Assembly: GCA_031432545.1 (NCBI GenBank)
Contig: JAVKGX010000001.1
Location: forward strand, 62,001-126,000
Origin: Armatimonadota bacterium
GTDB lineage: Bacteria; Sysuimicrobiota; Sysuimicrobiia; Sysuimicrobiales; Sysuimicrobiaceae
DNA length: 64,000 nt
Direction of reading: 5' to 3'
Position 1 is the stretch's first letter. Each line of letters opens with the position of its first letter. Below are positions 51,480-63,428 of this stretch, piece after piece. The position numbers and the translations under genes were made by a program. Under the pieces are notes generated by a model, which searched no databases, was not told the DNA's origin, and saw only the letters and a program-made list of their open reading frames with translations.

Positions 51480-52443
51480 CAAGGGGCCGCACCCCCTTGC
51501 GGCCCTCGTGGGTGTCCTCGCGACCTCCGTGTTCGCCGCGCATGCCGGCGCCGCGACAGGCGGGGTGGTCGTCACCGGCCACGTCCTGCAGGGAGAGACC
51601 GGCAGACCGGTAGCCGGCGCACAGGTGCGCGTGCTCGGGATGGAGACCGGACAGCAACCCGTCGAGCGCCTCACCCGCACCGGCGCAGACGGACGCTTCA
51701 CGTTGCGCGTGGACGTCTTGCGCCGGACCTACGTGATCCAAACGGAGTACCGCGGCGTGGTCTACACCTCAGGCCCCCATCCCGCAGATCGCCGCACGCT
51801 GGACGCAACGCTCCGCGTATACGAGGTCACCGACGACCCCGGTGGCCTGTACATCGCGCGCCGCGCGTTGTTGGTCGAGCAGGCCGAGCCGCACGCGCTG
51901 GACATACGCGAGGTCGTCGTCGTGGGTAATGCGCTGCCCCGCACCTACGTCGGCCAGCCCGAAGGCGACGGCCGCGCTACCCTGCGTCTGCCCCTGCCCG
52001 CCGGCGCACAGGGCGTCTCGGTGCGCCAGGGCATGGCACCGCTGGGGCTCGATGCCGAGGGCGCGGTGGTGGATTCGCTGCCGATCACGCCCGGCGAACG
52101 GCAGATCGTGCTCACCTACCGCGTCCCGTTTCGCGGGACTCGGGTCGCCCTGCGCATCCCGGTGCAGCTGCCCACGCTGGCCGCGGACGTGTTCGTGGCC
52201 GCACCGCTGTCCGCGCACAGCGACGCGCTCCCACGCCGTGAGGAGCGCACGGTGCAGCAGCGCCGCGTGCTGCGGCTCGCCGGCGCGAATCTCCCACCCG
52301 GCACCACCATCGAACTGCGGCTGTCCGGCCCGACCCGACCGACCGCGAATGTGCTGCCGGCCGTCGGCATCGCCACCCTCGCGCTGCTGGTTTTCTGGGC
52401 TGCGGCCCTTCCCTGGCTGCGCACCCTCCGCACGCCCACCTAA
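51463..52443 (+). CDS. exported protein with carboxypeptidase-regulatory-like domain
   Basis: 326 residues. After a signal-like N-terminus comes a CarboxypepD_reg beta-sandwich (GHVLQGETGRPVAGAQVRVLG; GADGRFTLRV), a beta-rich middle, and one C-terminal membrane helix (VLPAVGIATLALLVFWAAALPWL). The start overlaps ccmH by 17 bases; a GTG at 51511 is possible. Its link to cytochrome c maturation is only positional. Confidence 0.75.
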   Translation: MAYQADKGPHPLAALVGVLATSVFAAHAGAATGGVVVTGHVLQGETGRPVAGAQVRVLGMETGQQPVERLTRTGADGRFTLRVDVLRRTYVIQTEYRGVVYTSGPHPADRRTLDATLRVYEVTDDPGGLYIARRALLVEQAEPHALDIREVVVVGNALPRTYVGQPEGDGRATLRLPLPAGAQGVSVRQGMAPLGLDAEGAVVDSLPITPGERQIVLTYRVPFRGTRVALRIPVQLPTLAADVFVAAPLSAHSDALPRREERTVQQRRVLRLAGANLPPGTTIELRLSGPTRPTANVLPAVGIATLALLVFWAAALPWLRTLRTPT

Positions 52444-52465
52444 GACCTCCTGCGCCCGACGCCGC

Positions 52466-53110
52466 CTACTCCTGGCCGATGACGGCCGGGTCGGTGGATG
52501 GGAGCTTCAGGTAGCAGGTGTCGTTGATCGCCACGACCCTGACACCCACGTCGTCTCGGTACTCCACCAGATTGATGGCGCCGTTGTGCTGCTGCAGGCG
52601 GAAGTACGAGTCCAGCGGCGCGCCCAGAAGCGTGAGGAGGATGAGCTTGTTGACCCCTCCGTGCGCCACGACCACCACCGTCTCATTCGGGTGCGACGCG
52701 AGGATGCGCCGGAAGGCGGCGTAGGCGCGATCGCGAGCGGAGGCCAGCGGTTCCCCCTGTGGGATCACCACGTTGGCGGGATCGCGCCACCAGCGCCGCA
52801 CCACCTCCCCCAGATGCTCTTCCATCTCGTCGATGCGCAACCCATCCAGCAGCCCGTGGTTCAGTTCGATCAGATTCGGCTCGACGACCGGGCGCAACCC
52901 GTGGTGCGCGGCGATGCGCTCCGCGCTCCAGCGGCACCGCTGCAGGGGGCTGGTGTACACCGCGCGCACCGGCTCTGCGGCCAGCGCCGCAGCGAGGCGG
53001 CGCATCTGCTCGCGCCCGAAGTCGGTGAGGGCCGATTCCCTCTGTCCCTGATAGCGGCGCTCGAGGTTCCAAACCGTCTGGCCGTGGCGTACCAGGTAGA
53101 CGCGGGTCAT
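52466..53110 (-). CDS. histidine phosphatase (phosphoglycerate mutase-like)
   Basis: 214 residues. The phosphohistidine motif LVRHGQTVWN opens the protein; a second His lies in VVVVAHGGVN and an acid in IELNHG. Such proteins include GpmB-like phosphatases, alpha-ribazole phosphatase and broad-range phosphatases. Context does not decide which. Confidence 0.9.
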   Translation of the reverse strand: MTRVYLVRHGQTVWNLERRYQGQRESALTDFGREQMRRLAAALAAEPVRAVYTSPLQRCRWSAERIAAHHGLRPVVEPNLIELNHGLLDGLRIDEMEEHLGEVVRRWWRDPANVVIPQGEPLASARDRAYAAFRRILASHPNETVVVVAHGGVNKLILLTLLGAPLDSYFRLQQHNGAINLVEYRDDVGVRVVAINDTCYLKLPSTDPAVIGQE

Positions 53111-53122
53111 GTGGACCCCCGA

Positions 53123-54058
53123 TCAGCGATAGCGTCGACGCTCGCCTTCCTCGGCCTCAGCGAGCAGCGTCAGATAGCTGTCGTACCGCGAGCCTGCGAT
53201 CCGGCCTTCCAAGACCGCCCGCCGCACCGCGCAGCCGGGCTCCTGGCGGTGTCGGCAGTCGGCGAACGCACACTGCGTCCCCACCTCCCGGATCTCCAAA
53301 AACGCCCGGCGCACGGTGTTGGGATCGAGGTGCACCAGCTCCAAGACCTGGACGCCGGGCGTGTCTACGACGAACGCGTCGGCGCCGACCGGCAACAGTT
53401 CGGCGGTGGTGGTGGTGTGGCGCCCGCGGCCGCGGCGACCCACCTCCCCGACCGTTCGACGCGCCTGCGGGGCCAGCGCGTTGACCAGGCTGCTCTTGCC
53501 GACTCCCGAGGGCCCGGCGATGACCGTCAGGTGCCCGGACAGCGCCCGTCGCAGCGCGTCCAGCCCTTCGCCGGTGCGCGTGCTCGTCCGCAGGACCCGA
53601 TAACCGGCCCGCTCGTACAGGGTCGACAGAGGACTCACATCGGCGAGGTCACACTTGTTGAAACAGAGCAGGTGTCCCAGCCCTGAGGCCTCCGCCAGGG
53701 CCAGGAATCGATCGATCGCGTGCGGCTCCGGATCCGGTGCGCGCGCCGCGAACACGACGCAAGCCTGGTCCACGTTCGCCGCGATCACCTGCAGGCGATC
53801 CGGGTCGCCGTGCAGCGGCCGGGACAGCTCGCGACGCCGCGGCAGCGTCTGCTCGATCACGCCCTCCTGCAGCGACAGCGGCGCGAAGCGCACGCGATCC
53901 CCGGGCACGATCTGCGATGTGCGCACGCCGGCCTCCCGGTCACGGCGCCGCAGGCGGCCGCGCGCCACGCACCGGTAGATCCTGCCCTCGTGGTAGACGA
54001 AGAAGAAGCCGCCGAGCACCTTAGTGACGATCCCCGTCAGGCCTTCGCGGTCTGCCAT
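53123..54058 (-). CDS. rsgA: ribosome small-subunit GTPase RsgA
   Basis: 311 residues. OB-fold N-terminus (GIVTKVLGGFFFVYHEGR), then a circularly permuted GTPase with FNKCDLADV (G4) before GPSGVGKSSLVN (G1) and VDTPGV (G3), and a C-terminal zinc knuckle (CAFADCRHRQEPGC). It helps 30S maturation. The ATG at 54058 fits the family start. Confidence 0.95.
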   Translation of the reverse strand: MADREGLTGIVTKVLGGFFFVYHEGRIYRCVARGRLRRRDREAGVRTSQIVPGDRVRFAPLSLQEGVIEQTLPRRRELSRPLHGDPDRLQVIAANVDQACVVFAARAPDPEPHAIDRFLALAEASGLGHLLCFNKCDLADVSPLSTLYERAGYRVLRTSTRTGEGLDALRRALSGHLTVIAGPSGVGKSSLVNALAPQARRTVGEVGRRGRGRHTTTTAELLPVGADAFVVDTPGVQVLELVHLDPNTVRRAFLEIREVGTQCAFADCRHRQEPGCAVRRAVLEGRIAGSRYDSYLTLLAEAEEGERRRYR

Positions 54059-54124
54059 GCCCGACGCAATCTCCCGCTGTGGCGTTGGCGCACCGCACCG
54101 CAGCGCAACCGGCGGCCGCCGCAC

Positions 54125-54538
54125 CTAGGGGCGCCGGGTTGCCTGGCGGCCCACGGCGGCCAGGTAGCGCCGGTAGTAGCGCTCGACGGTGCGGCGGTCG
54201 ATCCGCAGCGACAGCGACCGCTCCGGCCGTATGCCACCGCTGAACGTGGTGGGGATGTGCAGAAGCTCGTGGATGATCACCCGGTCCTGCTGGCCGGGGG
54301 GGAGCCGATCGAACGCCGGTTGGAGGAACTCGATGACGTACACGGCGGGAAGTCCCAGCGCATGCTGGAAGATCGGCGGCAAGCCCCAGATGCGGGCCCA
54401 GGCGTTCGCGCGCGATCCGTACACGCGAACGCAGTGCACCCGCCCGGGATCCACGTGCACGAACTCCAAGGCCGTGGCGATGCGCCTGAGCCGCGCCTGC
54501 AGATCGGGAGCTGGCAGCCAGGTCATCTGGGCAGGCAT
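54125..54538 (-). CDS. putative zinc metallopeptidase (HELLH)
   Basis: 137 residues. The zinc-binding HExxH motif reads VIIHELLHIPTTFSGG, typical of a small predicted metallopeptidase family found mostly in archaea, phages and uncultured bacteria. The rest has no recognisable export signal. Start at ATG 54538; ATG 54526 is possible. Substrate unknown. It is divergent from the oxidase gene. Confidence 0.7.
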   Translation of the reverse strand: MPAQMTWLPAPDLQARLRRIATALEFVHVDPGRVHCVRVYGSRANAWARIWGLPPIFQHALGLPAVYVIEFLQPAFDRLPPGQQDRVIIHELLHIPTTFSGGIRPERSLSLRIDRRTVERYYRRYLAAVGRQATRRP

Positions 54539-54629
54539 CCTGTGTGTTCCCTTCGAAACACACCGCCGCCTTCTCCTGCTGGACGGGAAGGGGGCGGCAG
54601 CCCCGGTGGCCAAGCTGGAGAACCGGGTC

Positions 54630-55826
54630 ATGACCGTATCCTTTTGGCTGGACGAACCCTACACGCCGCGCCCACCGCTGGCGAGCGACCTCACGGCACC
54701 GGTGGCGATCCTCGGGGGCGGGATCAGCGGCGTCGCGACCGCGTACTGGCTGTCGCGGGCCGGCTGCGCCTGCGTCCTCGTGGAACGCAACGTCCTCGCC
54801 GGCGGCGCGACCGGGCGCAACGCCGGGTTCCTCCTGGAGGGCACGGTCCCTCCCTACGACGCGCTCGCAGAACGCTACGGGCTGGATACGGCCTCCGCGG
54901 TGTGGGAGTTCACCGTCGAGAACCGGGAGCGGTTGATCCAGACCTGCCAAGACGAACGGATCGCTTGCGAGTGCATCCGCTGCGGCAGCGTCGTCGCCGC
55001 GTCATCGGCCGCCGAGTTCGAGGACCTGCGACGACACGCACAGACGCTGAACGCCAGCGGTTTCCCGCGCGAGATCTGGGATCGCGCCGCGATGCTGGAA
55101 CGCCTGGAGGGCGTGGGGGGCTTCTTCGGCGCGGTGTACAACCCGCAAGACGCCGGGCTGCATCCGGTGCGGTTCGTGCGCGGCTTAGCCACCGTCGCCG
55201 AGCAGGCGGCGGCACGGATCTTCGAAGGAAGCCCCGTCCGCTCTCTTGTCCGCCACGGGAACCACTGGTCCGTCACAACCCCCTCCGGTTCGGTGCGGGC
55301 CACCTCCGTGGTGCTGGGGTTGAACGCGTACGCCGCGACGGTCGACCCGACGTGGTACGGCCTCATCGAGCCGGTGCGGGGCCAGGCCCTCGCGACGGCG
55401 CCGGTGGGGAGGGAGGTGTTCGCGCACCTCCTCTACGCGAACCGGGGATTCGAGTACTGGCGCCAGCTGCCCGACGGGCGCATCGTGCTGGGCGGGTTGC
55501 GCCATCTCGCACCGGCTGAGGAAGTGGGGACGTTGGACACGCTGCACCCGCGCATCCAGGATGCTCTCACCCGCTACTTGCGGGATCTGGGCATTCCGCC
55601 GCACGTGGGGGTGACCCACCGCTGGAGCGGGATCATGGGATTCGTGCCGGACCGCATGCCGCTGATCGGCCCGGTGGTCGACCGGCCCGGCCTCTACCTC
55701 GCCGGCGGCTACTCGGGGCACGGGCTCGCGTTCGCCTTCCTCGCCGGGCGCATGATCGCCCAGTTGATCGTCGACGGCGACACCGAGTATCCGCGCATCC
55801 TCTTTCCCGAGCGCCTGGTGCCTTGA
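54630..55826 (+). CDS. FAD-dependent amine/amino-acid oxidoreductase (DAO family)
   Basis: 398 residues. FAD fingerprint VAILGGGISGVATAYWLS with the downstream VERNVLAGGATGRNAGFL, and the closing YSGHGLAFAFLAGRMIAQLI. The pattern resembles gamma-glutamylputrescine or glycine oxidases. GGAG lies ten bases before the ATG. No neighbouring gene fixes the substrate. Confidence 0.88.
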   Translation: MTVSFWLDEPYTPRPPLASDLTAPVAILGGGISGVATAYWLSRAGCACVLVERNVLAGGATGRNAGFLLEGTVPPYDALAERYGLDTASAVWEFTVENRERLIQTCQDERIACECIRCGSVVAASSAAEFEDLRRHAQTLNASGFPREIWDRAAMLERLEGVGGFFGAVYNPQDAGLHPVRFVRGLATVAEQAAARIFEGSPVRSLVRHGNHWSVTTPSGSVRATSVVLGLNAYAATVDPTWYGLIEPVRGQALATAPVGREVFAHLLYANRGFEYWRQLPDGRIVLGGLRHLAPAEEVGTLDTLHPRIQDALTRYLRDLGIPPHVGVTHRWSGIMGFVPDRMPLIGPVVDRPGLYLAGGYSGHGLAFAFLAGRMIAQLIVDGDTEYPRILFPERLVP

Positions 55827-55855
55827 ACGCTCCGCCTGTTCCGGCCGCGCCTTCG

Positions 55856-56110
55856 CTATCCGAACCGCAGCCACTGGGGCCCCGCCAGCAGCGTCACGAT
55901 GCCCAGCAGGGCCCACAGGGCACTCTTGGTGCCCTCCACCGGTTCGTGGTAACGGAATTCCCGTGCGGCTTCGACCACCGGAAGGATCGTCATCACCAGC
56001 ACCGACCACGGCCCGATCACCCCGAGCAACTCGGGCAGTCCGCCGCTCAGGCGCCGGTAGATCTCCAACGCCGCGGCCAGTACCCAGAAGGCCGCCAGCC
56101 CCGCTCGCAT
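55856..56110 (-). CDS. small membrane protein
   Basis: 84 residues with about three hydrophobic segments (GLAAFWVLAAALEIY; VIGPWSVLVMTILPVV; ALWALLGIVTLLAG). Its ATG overlaps the dinB-family stop by one base (TGATG), with GGGGGAG upstream, so the two are co-translated. Function unknown. Confidence 0.7.
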   Translation of the reverse strand: MRAGLAAFWVLAAALEIYRRLSGGLPELLGVIGPWSVLVMTILPVVEAAREFRYHEPVEGTKSALWALLGIVTLLAGPQWLRFG

Positions 56111-56568
56111 CAACTCCCCCGGATCAACTTCACGTGCATGCGCAGCTGCCCGTGGTGGTAGGCGTAGTGCGCCAGCGTATGCAGGATCGCGTAGTGCTTG
56201 GAGACTTCCATCGTGCGACCCGCGCGTGTGGTCACCACCTCCTCGTCCAGCGCGGTGTCCGGAAGAGCGCGGAGGATCTCGCGCGTCCGCCGCGCAACAG
56301 CCTCCAACTCCGCCAGGGCAGCGTCCTTGCGGACCGGCGTGGCCGGATCGAACTCCGCGGCGCGGTCTCGCCGGTATGCGTCGCCTCCGACCAGCCGATG
56401 GATCCACTCCCGTTCCGACCCGGCCAGGTGCCGCAGCAGAACTCCGGGCGTGTTCACCAGCCCCCGCGGCTGCGTGTTGAGCTGGGCTTCGTCCAGCGGT
56501 GCGACCGCCTCCCGCACCGCCTCCCGCAGTTCTTCCAGGTAGTCCAACAGCCGTTGTGAGTGGCCCAT
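56110..56568 (-). CDS. DinB/YfiT-family protein
   Basis: 152 residues, four-helix bundle. Metal-binding histidines are visible in LLRHLAGSE and in HTLAHYAYHHGQL near the end. The family includes thiol-dependent transferases (bacillithiol or mycothiol) and damage-inducible proteins; the thiol used here is unknown. Confidence 0.88.
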   Translation of the reverse strand: MGHSQRLLDYLEELREAVREAVAPLDEAQLNTQPRGLVNTPGVLLRHLAGSEREWIHRLVGGDAYRRDRAAEFDPATPVRKDAALAELEAVARRTREILRALPDTALDEEVVTTRAGRTMEVSKHYAILHTLAHYAYHHGQLRMHVKLIRGS

Positions 56569-56587
56569 TCGCTTTTCCTCCGTGCCC

Positions 56588-57495
56588 TCACAGGTCTTTG
56601 CGGACGATCACCATCTCGCCCCATGCCTCGCGGCGGGGGAGGCCAAGCCGGTCCAGGATCCCCAGCAATCGGCGATCCCGGCGCGCGTCCACTTCGGCGC
56701 GGTCCCACCTCCGACCCTCGAACACGGCGCGCAGCAGTGCCCCCACCTCCGGGGCGCCTCCGTCGATCGCACCGATCACCCCCGTGACCTGCCCGCGACG
56801 TCGACCCGCTCCGACCACAGACAGAACGCGCCCGCACCCACCACCAGCGCCCGGCCCTCGCGCACGTACCGCGCCGCTTCCTGTGGCGTTGCCACCAGCG
56901 AATGGTGGCCGTCGTGACCCCGAAGGATCCCCCCGTGTGCGGTGGCGTACACGCTGGCCGACCAGCGACGCCAGAGGTCTTGTGGACAGCCCGCACGGTG
57001 CGGCTGCGGACCGGCGGCCGCCGGAAGCGGCAGACCGCGCTCCCACCGATAGCGCACTGGGAAGGCGACGGCCCGGAATCCGCACGACAAGAACATGCGC
57101 TGCGAAGCCTCGTTGTCGACGTGGGTGGCCGCCAGGGCCCGCTGCGCCCCAAAGCGGCGCTGTGCCTCCGCCGGCCAGTAGCGCGTCAGAGCGCGACCGA
57201 ACCCCCGGCGCTGGAAGGCGCGGTGGACCCGCACACCCATTCCCCACGCATCCTGTGGTGAGACCATGCGCACATGCATCACTGCGACGGGGCGGCCTGC
57301 ATGCTCGGCGACCAGCGTGAAGGCGCGAGGCTGGGCCAGCCAGGTCGAAAACGCCTGCGGCACGTAGTCGTCCGGGTCGATGCTGCGGCAGATCCCGACC
57401 ACCGCGTCCGCGTCGGAGGGCAGGGCTTCTCGCACGGCGATGGTTTCCTCGATGGGATCCGCGCCACCACACCGCATCCCGGACCCCTGCCACAT
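56588..57495 (-). CDS. GNAT acetyltransferase with frameshift near the C-terminus
   Basis: From ATG 57495 the frame gives a GNAT domain (TIAVREALPSDADAVV; FQRRGFGRALTRYW; HVDNEASQRMFLSCGF) and continues to LWSERVDVAG, then stops at 56776. The expected C-terminus (QVTGVIGAIDGGAPE to AWGEMVIVRKDL) continues in the next frame to a stop at 56588. One missing G in the run near 56790 would restore a single protein of about 300 residues. It may be a sequencing error or a recent mutation. It lies five bases after the second GNAT gene. Confidence 0.7.
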
Positions 57496-57500
57496 CCAGA

Positions 57501-58325
57501 TCAACGGACGTCTGTCCGCGCGAACACCGCAAGCCCTTGGGTACACCACTGGTGGGACGCAAACCCCTCCTCCCGCAGCCGTCGGCTCTCTTCGGACTCC
57601 CTCGGCGCGAACGTGGCCACCCGGCCCTCTGCGGGCAGGTCTGCGCAAACCGCATCGAGCAGGCGCCATGGCTGTGCACAGACGAGCACATTCACCACGC
57701 GGTCCACTCCACGCCGCAAAAAGAGCGCCACCCCCGCCGGGTCTCGCTGTGCGAGCAGACGGCTTTCACGGGCGGCACCGGCGGCGATCTCGTCGGCAAA
57801 CCGCCGGAACCTCCACCCCAGCGCCATCAGCCCCCCTGTCCGCTCCGCGAGCTCCTTGCGCAACCACCCGATCCAGGCTGCGCCGTCGTTCCGTCGGACG
57901 ATCTCGACATCCGGCGGCGCCGTCACGGGCGAGGCATCCGCCACCAGGACGTCGAACGCGGCCACCTGCTCGAACCCGTGACGCCGCAGCCACCCGGATG
58001 GGGCGGATGCCGGCGCACAGGCGCGTACGACGAGGGCCCCGTACCGCCGCGCCAGCGCTAGGGCCTCCCGGACCAGCGCGTCCTCGGTCTCCACCTCGCC
58101 CGGCGTGCGCGTGCGCACGCCCTCCACCCACCCTTCCGCACGACCGACCATCGCGACGTGCGCCGCCCCCACGACCTGTCCGCCCCGGACCGCGACGATC
58201 GTGCGGTGCGGTTCGTCGGCCCAGAGGTCCCACTCCGCGGGCAACGCACCCGCGCCCGGACTCCGGTCCAGCTCCGCGAGGTCGGGACCGTCGCCCGGTT
58301 CGGACTCACGCACCCGCAGCCCCAT
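57501..58325 (-). CDS. GNAT-family acetyltransferase
   Basis: 274 residues. N-terminal acetyltransferase-like part (LRVRESEPGDGPDLAEL; IVAVRGGQVVGAAHVAMV) and a second half of related type. The ATG at 58325 marks the usual GNAT opening. Together with the following gene it forms a tandem pair; the substrate is unknown. Confidence 0.75.
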   Translation of the reverse strand: MGLRVRESEPGDGPDLAELDRSPGAGALPAEWDLWADEPHRTIVAVRGGQVVGAAHVAMVGRAEGWVEGVRTRTPGEVETEDALVREALALARRYGALVVRACAPASAPSGWLRRHGFEQVAAFDVLVADASPVTAPPDVEIVRRNDGAAWIGWLRKELAERTGGLMALGWRFRRFADEIAAGAARESRLLAQRDPAGVALFLRRGVDRVVNVLVCAQPWRLLDAVCADLPAEGRVATFAPRESEESRRLREEGFASHQWCTQGLAVFARTDVR

Positions 58326-58350
58326 CGAACGCGACCCTCGCAGATGAAGA

Positions 58351-58417
58351 CGCCCGGAGGAACCCACTCCGGGCGCCGAGGGCGCCGGCGTACTTCCCGG
58401 CGCGTTGGACGGGAAGT
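58351..58417 (-). terminator. two hairpins after the HU gene
   Basis: On the minus strand after HU come ACTTCCCG/CGGGAAGT (8 bp, loop of ten, 58392-58417) and CGCCCGGAG/CTCCGGGCG (9 bp, loop of seven, 58351-58375), the latter followed by TCTTCATCT. They probably terminate the HU transcript, although the T tract is poor. Confidence 0.5.
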
Positions 58418-58450
58418 CGACCGCCTGCGCTGCGACCGAACAGCCCTTGC

Positions 58451-58723
58451 CTACTTGACCGCGTTCCTCAATTCCTTTCCCGCCGTGAACGCGGGGACGC
58501 GGCGCGCGGGGATACGGATCTTCTCTCCGGTCTGCGGGTTGCGGCCCTCGCGCGGCTTGCGCTTGCGCACGACGAAGCTCCCGAACCCGACCAGCGTCAC
58601 CTTCTCACCCTTCTTCAGCGCACCCGTGATCGCCTCCACGATCGCGTCGACCGCCTCGTTGGCCTGCTTCTTGCTCAGGTCCGCCTTCGCCGCCACCCGC
58701 TCGATCAACTGCTCCTTGTTCAT
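58451..58723 (-). CDS. hup: DNA-binding protein HU
   Basis: 90 residues, normal length. MNKEQLIERVAAKADLSKKQ, the VTLVGFGSFVV strand pair and the DNA-contact arm GRNPQTGEKIRIPA are textbook. AGGGGAGAAG precedes the ATG. A TAGAAT element (58771-58766) about 40 bases upstream may be its -10. Confidence 0.97.
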   Translation of the reverse strand: MNKEQLIERVAAKADLSKKQANEAVDAIVEAITGALKKGEKVTLVGFGSFVVRKRKPREGRNPQTGEKIRIPARRVPAFTAGKELRNAVK

Positions 58724-58793
58724 CTTCTCCCCTCCCGCTGTCGTGTGCTCCGTCCGGCCCTTGGGATTCTACGATCCGCGTCCTGACTCCTTT

Positions 58794-61229
58794 TCAGCCC
58801 TCGGACTTCTCGCCCTCGATGACGGCCACCGCCGAGATCCGCTCGCCCGGGTCGAGTTTCATGACCCGTACCCCCTGCGCGGCGCGGCCGACGGTCCCGA
58901 TTTCGCGCACGAGCATGCGGACGATCTTCCCGCTCTGGCTGGCCAGCAGCATCTCGTCGGCGCTGTCCACCGCCCGGATCGCCACCACCTTGCCGTTCTT
59001 GCTCGTCAGCCGGATGTTGCGGACGCCGTACCCGCCCCGTGACTGGAGGCGGTACTCCGAGGCCGGGGTGCGCTTGCCGTAGCCGAGGTCGGTGATGGTG
59101 AGGATCTCGGGCTTTTCGCCCGCCACCGCGACTCCGACGACCTCGTCGCCCTGGCGCAGCCGGATCCCGATCACACCTGCGGCCGTCCGGCCCATCTCTC
59201 GCACACCCGACTCCTTGAACCGGATGCTCTGCCCCTCGCGCGTGCCGAGGATGATCTCCTGACGCCCGTCGGTCAGTCGCACGCCGACGAGTTCGTCTGT
59301 CCCCTTCATGGTGATCCCTACGATGCCCGCGCGTCGGGCATTGACGAACTCCATCAGCCCCGTCTTTTTCACCATGCCGCGCTTGGTGGCCATCAGCAGC
59401 GTCCCCGCGTCCTCGAACGAGCGGATCGGGATGATCGCGTTCACGCGCTCGGCCTGCGAGATCCCGATCAGGTTCATCAGCCCCGTACCCCGGGCTGTCC
59501 GGCCCGACTCGGGGACCTCATACGCCCGCAGCCTGTAGACCTTGCCGCGGTTGGTGAAGAACAGCAAGAACGCGTGGTTGTTCGTAACCACTACGTGCTC
59601 GACGAAGTCCTCTTCCTTCGCCGCCGCTCCGATGATCCCCCGGCCGCCGCGACGCTGCGCGCGGTAGGTGCCCAGCGGCACGCGCTTGATGTACCCCTCC
59701 CGCGTCAACGTGACGACGACGTCGGTGTCGGCGATCAGATCCTCCTCCTCGAACTCCGCCTCGCGACCGGAGATGATCTTGGTGCGCCGTGCGTCCCCGT
59801 ACCGGCGCTTGACGTCCTCCAGTTCCGTGCGGACGATCCCGTCCACCTTGCGCGGGTCCCTGAGCACGTCCTGGTAGTACGCGATGGCCTTCAGCAGCTC
59901 CCGGTACTCCTCGTCCACCCTGCTGCGCTCCAGCGCCGTCAGGCGCGCCATCCGCATCTCGAGGATCGCGTCGGCCTGCCGCTCAGTCAGTTTGAAGTTC
60001 TTGGTCAGGTCGGCGCGCGCTGCGGGAACATCCTTCGACTTCCGGATCAGTCCGATGACCGCGTCTAGGTGATCCAGGGCGATCTTCAGGCCTTCGAGGA
60101 TGTGTGCGCGCTCCTCGGCCCGCGCCAGCTCGTAGCGCGTCCGCCGCGTGACGATCGCTCGCCGGTGATCTAGGTAGTGCGAGAGCATGTCGCGCAGCGT
60201 GAGCTGCCGCGGCACGCCTGCCACCAGTGCCAGCAGGATCACGCCGAAGTTGGCCTGCATCTGCGTGTGCTTGTACAGCTGGTTGAGCACCACCTGCGGG
60301 TTGGCCTCCCGACGCAGCTCGATGACGATCCGCATGCCCTCCCGGTCGGACTCGTCGCGCAGGTCCGCGATCCCCTGGATCTTCTTGTTGCGCACCAGCT
60401 CGGCGATGCGCGCGATCAGTGCGGCCTTGTTGGTCATGTAGGGCAGTTCGGTCACGACGACAGCCGTCCGCCCTCCGCGCAGTTCCTCGAACGCCGCTCG
60501 GGCACGCATCACGATCGACCCGCGGCCGGTCGTGTAGGCCTCCCGGATGCCCTCGCGGCCCAGGATGAAACCACCGGTCGGGAAGTCCGGACCCTTGACG
60601 ATCTTCGCCAGCGCTTCGGCCGGCATTTGGGGTTCGTCGATCAGACCCACCAGCGCGTCGCAGATCTCGGTGAGGTTGTGGGGGGGGATGTTGGTGGCCA
60701 TCCCCACCGCGATGCCACTGGCCCCGTTCACCAGCAGGTTGGGGATGCGCGCCGGCAGCACCACCGGCTCCTTGCGCGTCTGGTCGAAGTTGGGGACGAA
60801 ATCCACCGTGTCCTTGTCCAGATCTGCCAGCATCTCCATGGCGATCGGCGTCAGGCGCGCCTCGGTGTACCGCATCGCGCCCGGTGGGTCGTCGTCCATG
60901 CTGCCGAAGTTGCCCTGTCCGTCCACCAGCGGGTAGCGCATCACCCACGGTTGGGCCAGGCGCACGAGGGTCGGGTAGACGACGGCCTCACCGTGCGGAT
61001 GGTAGTTGCCCGAGGTGTCGCCGCAGATCTTCGCGCACTTCCGGTAGGGGCGGTTAGGCGCCAGCCCCAGGTCGTTCATCGCCACGAGGATGCGCCGCTG
61101 GACAGGCTTCAAGCCGTCGCGCACGTCGGGAAGCGCCCGCGACACGATGACCGACATCGCGTAGTCGAGGTACGCCTCCTGCATCTCCCGCTCGATCGGG
61201 CGTGGGACGATCCGTTCCTCGATGGCCAA
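58794..61229 (-). CDS. gyrA: DNA gyrase subunit A
   Basis: 811 residues. The active-site tyrosine is in AMRYTEARL; the quinolone region [19 protein letters not shown] is intact. The C-terminal beta-pinwheel contains the gyrase-specific box QRRGGRG, which separates it from ParC. It introduces negative supercoils with GyrB, whose gene is 71 bases upstream in the same direction. Confidence 0.98.
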   Translation of the reverse strand: MAIEERIVPRPIEREMQEAYLDYAMSVIVSRALPDVRDGLKPVQRRILVAMNDLGLAPNRPYRKCAKICGDTSGNYHPHGEAVVYPTLVRLAQPWVMRYPLVDGQGNFGSMDDDPPGAMRYTEARLTPIAMEMLADLDKDTVDFVPNFDQTRKEPVVLPARIPNLLVNGASGIAVGMATNIPPHNLTEICDALVGLIDEPQMPAEALAKIVKGPDFPTGGFILGREGIREAYTTGRGSIVMRARAAFEELRGGRTAVVVTELPYMTNKAALIARIAELVRNKKIQGIADLRDESDREGMRIVIELRREANPQVVLNQLYKHTQMQANFGVILLALVAGVPRQLTLRDMLSHYLDHRRAIVTRRTRYELARAEERAHILEGLKIALDHLDAVIGLIRKSKDVPAARADLTKNFKLTERQADAILEMRMARLTALERSRVDEEYRELLKAIAYYQDVLRDPRKVDGIVRTELEDVKRRYGDARRTKIISGREAEFEEEDLIADTDVVVTLTREGYIKRVPLGTYRAQRRGGRGIIGAAAKEEDFVEHVVVTNNHAFLLFFTNRGKVYRLRAYEVPESGRTARGTGLMNLIGISQAERVNAIIPIRSFEDAGTLLMATKRGMVKKTGLMEFVNARRAGIVGITMKGTDELVGVRLTDGRQEIILGTREGQSIRFKESGVREMGRTAAGVIGIRLRQGDEVVGVAVAGEKPEILTITDLGYGKRTPASEYRLQSRGGYGVRNIRLTSKNGKVVAIRAVDSADEMLLASQSGKIVRMLVREIGTVGRAAQGVRVMKLDPGERISAVAVIEGEKSEG

Positions 61230-61300
61230 GGGGAACCCTCCGGATCAGCGGTCAGCCGCCGCGCGAGGGGTGTGACAGCGCATCGCTGACGGCCGACGCC

Positions 61301-63223
<1,923 letters not shown>

Positions 63224-63308
63224 TTACCCCGGGCGGGGGTTTAGTTGCTCACGACATTCAACGGGCACCCGCCCATCAGAGCGCGTGCCCCTAACCCTAT
63301 ATAGATGA

Positions 63309-63338
63309 AAGATATCACCCAGGTCCGGCGGTCGTCAA
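63309..63338 (-). promoter_or_regulatory. gyrB promoter
   Basis: Minus-strand TTGACG (63338-63333) and TATCTT (63314-63309) with an 18-bp spacer, giving a leader of about 110 bases before gyrB. Confidence 0.6.
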
Positions 63339-63428
63339 CGGCGCAATCCCGCTTGGGAAGCCGATTTGCCGCCGTCGACCGCTACTGGATGCTTGGAGGC
63401 GATCGTATGTTCTACTGCGTACGTTCGG

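Noticed and set aside
63400-63413. Possible third LexA box upstream of gyrB (CGATC-GTAT-GTTCT)
   Set aside because: Two mismatches to the consensus and different half-sites from the lexA boxes; nearby CGTACGTTCG has no spacer. Gyrase is not a usual SOS target.
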